Assembly: GCF_009908265.2 (NCBI RefSeq)
Contig: NZ_JAAATX020000004.1
Coordinates: 124,001-188,000 of the forward strand
Reading direction: 5' to 3'
Length of the DNA: 64,000 bases
DNA from: Paragemmobacter amnigenus
Lineage (GTDB): Bacteria; Pseudomonadota; Alphaproteobacteria; Rhodobacterales; Rhodobacteraceae
Part shown: in pieces, positions 62,629-64,000 of the stretch
Position numbering within the stretch: position 1 is the first letter of the stretch
Layout: every line of letters starts with the position of its first letter
Program-made: the position numbers and the translations under genes
The notes under the pieces: model-generated
Seen by the model: only the letters and a program-made list of their open reading frames with translations
The model's database searches: none
What the model was told of the DNA's origin: nothing

Positions 62629-63810
62629 ATGTTCGACCAGCTGAAGGCGCAGCCGCAGGACAAGATCCTGCAACTCATCGCCATGTATCGCGACGACCCG
62701 CGCACGACCAAGATCGACCTTGGCGTCGGCGTCTACAAGGACGCCACCGGCCTGACCCCCGTCATGCGCGCCGTCAAGGCCGCGGAAAAGAAGCTGTGGG
62801 AAACCGAGACGACCAAGACCTACACGGGTCTTGCGGGCGAACCGGCCTGTAACGCGGCCCTCTCCTCCATGATCCTCTGTGATGCCGTGGCCGCCGACCG
62901 CATCGCCTCCATCGCCACGCCGGGCGGCACGGGCGCGATCCGGCAGGCGCTGGAACTGATCCGCCTTGCCACCCCCGATGCCACCGTCTGGATTTCCAAC
63001 CCGACATGGCCGAACCACCCGTCCATCATCAAATTCCTCGGGATGAAGATGGCCGAATACCGCTATTTCGACGCGGCCACGCGCGGCGTCGATTTCGCGG
63101 GGCTGATGGCCGACCTCGCCACGGTCAAGGCGGGCGATGTGGTGCTGCTGCATGGCTGCTGCCACAACCCCACCGGCGCGAACCTCGACGCCGCCCAGTG
63201 GGATCAGGTCATCGCGCTCCTCGCGCAGCGCGGCGCGATCCCGCTGGTGGACCTTGCCTATCAGGGCTTCGGTGACGGCCTCGACGCCGATGCCGCCGCC
63301 ACGCGCAAGATCGCGGCGGCCTTCCCCGAAGTGCTGATCGCCGCCTCCTGCTCCAAGAATTTCGGCATCTACCGCGAACGCACCGGCATCCTGATCGGCA
63401 TCGGCGCCGCTGCGGGCAAGGGCGTGCTGCAGGGCAACCTGAACTTCCTCAACCGCCAGAACTTCAGCTTCCCGCCCGACCACGGCGCGCGTCTGGTGAC
63501 CATGATCCTCGAGGATGCGGCGCTCAAGGCCGACTGGATGGCGGAACTGGAAGAGGTGCGGCTCAACATGCTCACCCTGCGCCAGTCGCTGGCGGACGAG
63601 TTGCGCCGCGCCACCAACTCCGACCGCTTCGACTTCGTCGCCACCCATCGCGGCATGTTCAGCCGCCTCGGCCTGACCGAGGCGCAGGTGAACACCCTGC
63701 GCGAAGATTACGCGATCTACATGGTGGGCGACAGCCGCATCAACATCGCGGGCCTGAACGCCCGCACCGTCCCGATCCTCGCCGCCGCCATCGCGCAGGT
63801 CGCGGGCTGA
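62629..63810 (+). CDS. Aromatic/aspartate amino acid aminotransferase
   Basis: This 393-residue class I PLP enzyme of the AspC/TyrB subgroup begins with MFDQLKAQPQDKIL and IDLGVGVYKD. It has the CHNPTGANLD loop and the Schiff-base lysine in SCSKNFGIYRERTG near residue 246; RINIAGLN near the end carries the carboxylate-binding Arg. It transaminates aspartate or aromatic amino acids. It forms an operon with sseA, and a terminator follows. Confidence 0.92.
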   Translation: MFDQLKAQPQDKILQLIAMYRDDPRTTKIDLGVGVYKDATGLTPVMRAVKAAEKKLWETETTKTYTGLAGEPACNAALSSMILCDAVAADRIASIATPGGTGAIRQALELIRLATPDATVWISNPTWPNHPSIIKFLGMKMAEYRYFDAATRGVDFAGLMADLATVKAGDVVLLHGCCHNPTGANLDAAQWDQVIALLAQRGAIPLVDLAYQGFGDGLDADAAATRKIAAAFPEVLIAASCSKNFGIYRERTGILIGIGAAAGKGVLQGNLNFLNRQNFSFPPDHGARLVTMILEDAALKADWMAELEEVRLNMLTLRQSLADELRRATNSDRFDFVATHRGMFSRLGLTEAQVNTLREDYAIYMVGDSRINIAGLNARTVPILAAAIAQVAG

Positions 63811-63818
63811 CAAGGCCC

Positions 63819-63869
63819 CGATCCTTCGCCAGAAGGATCGCCCCCAAGATTTTTCGCAGAAAAATCTTG
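63819..63869. repeat. Two TTC-GAA core hairpins at the window end
   Basis: CGATCCTTC-gcca-GAAGGATCG (63819-63840) and CAAGATTTTTC-gca-GAAAAATCTTG (63845-63869) lie between the aminotransferase gene and its terminator. Confidence 0.72.
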
Positions 63870-63881
63870 CCCCGAAACGGA

Positions 63882-63922
63882 AACGGCCCGCAGGGAGAGT
63901 ATCCTGCGGGCCGTTCTTCTTT
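63882..63922 (+). terminator. Intrinsic terminator of the sseA-aminotransferase operon
   Basis: AACGGCCCGCAGG and CCTGCGGGCCGTT form a perfect 13-bp stem with an 8-nt loop, followed by CTTCTTTG. I see no supportable gene in the remaining 63923-64000. Confidence 0.75.
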
Positions 63923-64000
63923 GCGCGGCAGGGGCGGGAGGAGGAAGCCCCGACGCGCCGGTGACGGGGGGCCGCCCGAAGGCAGCCCCGCCGCAGATCA

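Noticed and set aside
63923-64000. Possible gene end on the minus strand at the window edge
   Set aside because: A frame stays open on the minus strand, but the stretch is too short and has no recognisable residues.

Overview
This window is a GC-rich alphaproteobacterial chromosome segment, most likely from the Rhodobacteraceae. The signs are strong G/C bias at third codon positions, a gcvTHP operon behind a tandem glycine riboswitch, a methylsuccinyl-CoA dehydrogenase of the ethylmalonyl-CoA pathway, a CpaF/TadA pilus ATPase, glutamate-tRNA ligase of the short type, and several families of dispersed intergenic hairpins. There is no phage, insertion sequence, CRISPR array or rRNA. Gene density is high and most genes look like ordinary chromosomal genes.

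Layout. 1-1500: start of a cpaF gene (cut by the window edge) and a small unknown protein. 1504-12474: a signalling island. On the minus strand lie a LuxR-type response regulator, a hybrid histidine kinase with REC and HPt domains, and a membrane HD-GYP protein. Divergently on the plus strand lies a stressosome module: a globin-STAS RsbR, an RsbS-like STAS protein, an RsbT kinase fused to an RsbX-type PP2C phosphatase, a second hybrid kinase, and a REC-HD-GYP regulator. A very AT-rich 440-bp gap separates the two arms. This is the most interesting part of the window: a stressosome that seems to feed phosphorelay and cyclic-di-GMP turnover rather than a sigma-B pathway. 12491-14834: tRNA-Ala, thioredoxin 2, a DUF3775-type protein and azlCD. 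14964-19757: gcvT-gcvH-gcvP with riboswitch and terminator. 19857-29815: MATE efflux, gltX, a zincin-like metallopeptidase, a Tat-exported MBL hydrolase, a PfkB kinase, a long MORN-repeat protein, nadE and a DMT transporter. 29843-30458: a RelB/RelE-type toxin-antitoxin locus whose toxin is frameshifted.

30478-37828 is an amine-catabolism-like cluster: an RpiR-type regulator divergent from an N-formylglutamate amidohydrolase, a glutamine-synthetase-like ligase, an aldehyde dehydrogenase, an iron alcohol dehydrogenase and a DadA-like oxidoreductase. 43434-49753 is a second cluster: a TetR regulator, an AruH-like arginine transaminase, an AruI-like 2-ketoarginine decarboxylase, a class III aminotransferase and a PuuA-like ligase. 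Both clusters carry the same TGATCAAATTCC sequence upstream of the ligase part, suggesting shared control. Between them are a sugar-nucleotide epimerase, a 3-oxoadipyl-CoA-type thiolase, a D-2-hydroxyacid dehydrogenase, an SH3-domain protein and a CDF metal transporter.

49757-63810 holds cytochrome b561/YceI, a fatty acid desaturase next to an XRE-type regulator, a TauE-like permease, mcd, an MFS transporter, a soluble lytic transglycosylase, dapA with a DMT transporter, smpB, a mercaptopyruvate sulfurtransferase and an aromatic/aspartate aminotransferase. Intergenic gaps there are filled with arrays of short hairpins built on a constant TTC-loop-GAA core.
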